Position numbers and translations under genes: made by a program. Of a stretch of 6,181 nt of DNA, positions 5,036 to 6,181 are shown one piece after another (within the stretch, counting starts at the first letter, position 1; each line of letters begins with the position of its first letter). The stretch covers positions 1-6,181 of the forward strand of contig MHOB01000029.1 of NCBI GenBank assembly GCA_001821795.1, written 5' to 3'. The stretch is from Candidatus Ryanbacteria bacterium RIFCSPLOWO2_12_FULL_47_9c. Lineage in GTDB: Bacteria; Patescibacteriota; Minisyncoccia; Ryanbacterales; GWA2-47-10b. The notes under the pieces were generated by a model, which was not told the origin of the DNA, did no database searches, and saw nothing but the letters and a program-made list of their open reading frames with translations.

Positions 5036-5063
5036 ATCGGGCTTATGAGTATAATGCCCCGAT
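5036..5063 (+). promoter_or_regulatory. Candidate ftsH promoter embedded in an inverted repeat
   Basis: A perfect TATAAT (5050-5055) is flanked by ATCGGGC (5036-5042) and GCCCCGAT (5056-5063), complementary apart from one bulged C. A protein bound to this repeat would cover the -10 region. No T-tract follows, so it is not an obvious terminator for the upstream gene. A transcript from here would have a leader of about 70 nt before ftsH. The rest of 4978-5131 holds nothing else I can identify except the hairpin at 5085-5102 and the box at 5121. Confidence 0.4.
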
Positions 5064-5084
5064 ACGTTAAGTGTATGAGTAAGA

Positions 5085-5102
5085 ATGCAGGTTAGCCTGC
5101 AT
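5085..5102 (+). other. Hairpin in the ftsH leader
   Basis: ATGCAGG-TTAG-CCTGCAT is a perfect 7-bp stem with a 4-nt loop, ending 29 bp before the ftsH ATG. It has no following T-run. A six-codon frame (ATG at 5075, TAG at 5093-5095) runs into its loop. If the 5050 promoter is used the hairpin lies in the mRNA leader and could affect translation or stability; if the 5121 box is used it is upstream of the transcript. Confidence 0.4.
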
Positions 5103-5120
5103 GTTCTGCGGGCGAGGCGA

Positions 5121-5126
5121 TATTTT
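5121..5126 (+). promoter_or_regulatory. Second candidate -10 box, leaderless ftsH start
   Basis: TATTTT lies five bases before the ATG at 5132, repeating the short spacing of the methyltransferase, endonuclease and smpB genes. It matches TATAAT at four of six positions. With the box at 5050 it would give ftsH both a leadered and a leaderless transcript. Confidence 0.3.
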
Positions 5127-5131
5127 AGTAT

Positions 5132-6181
5132 ATGGCAATACCAAGAAACCAAGACACAAAGCCCCCAAAGATGCGTAACCCCGCGGGTCGCCCTCCGGGA
5201 GGACCTTCCATATGGACGCAGATGGCGATTGCCTTTGCCGTGTTTCTTATATTGTCCGCGGGCTACTCTCTCGTGCGCGAGTACGTCGTCAAAGAGGACA
5301 ACCTAGTGTCTCTTTCGCAGATAGCTGCCGACATTGACGCAGGCCTCATCACTTCTATTGCCATAGAGGGAACCTCAATCACTGCGACGTATGAAGACGA
5401 GTCTGAGAAGACATCTCGCAAAGAATCAGAGGCGTCATTTACAGAGACGCTTGCAAACTACGGTCTTTCCTCGGAGAAGATGTCGGCAGTCCAAATAACA
5501 GTGAAGGATGAAGGCGGACCACGCTTCTGGTTTTTAACACTGGCGCCGCTTCTCATACCCGTTATCCTTATTCTTGGCATCATTTGGTATCTCTCGCGAC
5601 AGATGCGAGGAGCTGGTATGCAGGCCTTTACGTTTGGCCGCTCAATGGCGCGTCTGGTCAATCCCAACGACAAAGCCCAAAAAGTTACATTCGCCGATGT
5701 CGCGGGTGCCAAAGAAGCAAAATCCGAGCTAACTGAAATTGTGGATTTTCTCAAGAATCCGAAGAAATTTATTCAAATAGGAGCGCGCATTCCGAAAGGA
5801 GTCTTACTCATGGGAGCAGCAGGGACGGGCAAGACTTTGCTCGCTAGAGCTGTCGCCGGAGAAGCGAGCGTCCCATTCTTTTCCATTTCAGGTTCGGAGT
5901 TCGTAGAGATGTTCGTTGGTGTCGGGGCTAGCCGAGTGCGCGACACTTTCCTAATTGCAAAAAAGGCCGCTCCCGCAATTCTTTTCATTGACGAGATAGA
6001 TGCGATAGGTCGTGTGCGTGGCTCGGGAGCTGGCGGCGGCAACGATGAGCGCGAGCAGACGCTCAATCAAATACTCGTCGAGATGGACGGGTTCGAGCCG
6101 AACGAAAAAGTCGTCATCATGGCGGCGACGAACAGACCGGATGTTCTTGATCCTGCACTCGTGCGACCGGGCCGATTCGAC
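5132..6181 (+). CDS. ftsH: ATP-dependent zinc metalloprotease FtsH, N-terminal part (cut by window end)
   Basis: FtsH is a membrane-anchored AAA+ protease that unfolds and degrades membrane proteins and tagged or misfolded cytosolic proteins. The 350 codons here cover a Pro-rich cytoplasmic start (1-27), a first membrane helix (about 29-48), an extracytoplasmic domain (about 50-130), a second helix (about 133-154) and most of the AAA domain. Visible motifs are Walker A GAAGTGKT (228-235), pore loop FVGVG (261-265), Walker B ILFIDEID (283-290), the GGGNDEREQTLNQILVEMDG stretch (301-320) and the second region of homology ending RPGRFD with arginine fingers Arg345 and Arg348. The zinc-protease domain (HEXXH) lies beyond the window. 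Walker A has Ala-Ala where most FtsH proteins have Pro-Pro or Ala-Pro. The start at 5132 gives a complete first helix; ATG at codon 14 is an alternative. The frame runs open to the last base. Confidence 0.96.
   Translation, partial: MAIPRNQDTKPPKMRNPAGRPPGGPSIWTQMAIAFAVFLILSAGYSLVREYVVKEDNLVSLSQIAADIDAGLITSIAIEGTSITATYEDESEKTSRKESEASFTETLANYGLSSEKMSAVQITVKDEGGPRFWFLTLAPLLIPVILILGIIWYLSRQMRGAGMQAFTFGRSMARLVNPNDKAQKVTFADVAGAKEAKSELTEIVDFLKNPKKFIQIGARIPKGVLLMGAAGTGKTLLARAVAGEASVPFFSISGSEFVEMFVGVGASRVRDTFLIAKKAAPAILFIDEIDAIGRVRGSGAGGGNDEREQTLNQILVEMDGFEPNEKVVIMAATNRPDVLDPALVRPGRFD

Noticed and set aside
4978..5131. A CIRCE (HrcA-binding) heat-shock operator before ftsH.
   Set aside because: No TTAGCACTC-N9-GAGTGCTAA or close variant is present; the inverted repeat at 5036-5063 is different.
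5458..6066. Two open frames on the minus strand inside ftsH.
   Set aside because: The plus-strand FtsH frame has all expected motifs at these positions; the antisense frames are a by-product of its codon use.
1..6181. CRISPR arrays, insertion sequences, rRNA genes, or complete tRNA genes.
   Set aside because: No regularly spaced repeats, transposase frames, rRNA segments or full cloverleaf were found on either strand.

Overview
The window looks like a chromosomal stretch of a small-genome bacterium, most plausibly a member of the Patescibacteria/CPR (Parcubacteria-like). This is inferred from three things: compact genes with -10 boxes 5-8 nt before the start codon (leaderless mRNAs), a lone single-motif LAGLIDADG endonuclease beside a stable RNA gene, and small secreted or membrane proteins of no familiar family. 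TGA acts as a stop codon (end of the gene at 4234-4977), so the UGA-recoding CPR lineages are unlikely. The taxonomic placement is not proven by the sequence.

Layout: 68-985 (+) is an A/T-rich class I SAM-dependent methyltransferase resembling the sterol/tocopherol C-methyltransferase group, closed by an intrinsic terminator. 986-1306 has no convincing protein gene. It begins with a 22-nt copy of a tmRNA/tRNA 3' end and holds a run of hairpins bounded by an 11-bp inverted repeat. 1307-1741 (+) is a 144-aa LAGLIDADG homing endonuclease. A 16-bp-stem terminator at 1740-1775 separates it from the convergent ssrA gene. 1780-2148 (-) is a complete one-piece tmRNA with encoded CCA, a G3-U70 acceptor pair and a readable tag frame (AKNTGGVLSPIQLVPAFA). 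2193-2636 (-) is smpB, immediately upstream of ssrA and in the same orientation. 2754-4136 (-) is a polytopic membrane protein, perhaps GT-C glycosyltransferase-like. Divergent from it, 4234-4977 (+) encodes a secreted protein with two equal-length Tyr/Gly-rich Cys-bounded loops. 5132-6181 (+) is the first 350 codons of ftsH, cut by the window end.

Working together: smpB and ssrA form the trans-translation (ribosome rescue) module, and FtsH is one of the proteases known to degrade tmRNA-tagged proteins, so much of the window concerns translation quality control. The most interesting structure is around the ssrA 3' end. A displaced tmRNA 3'-end fragment lies 757 bp downstream in the same orientation, with the endonuclease gene between the two copies. 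This is the geometry left by a small element inserted in the T-loop of ssrA that supplied a new 3' end, although no integrase gene is present.
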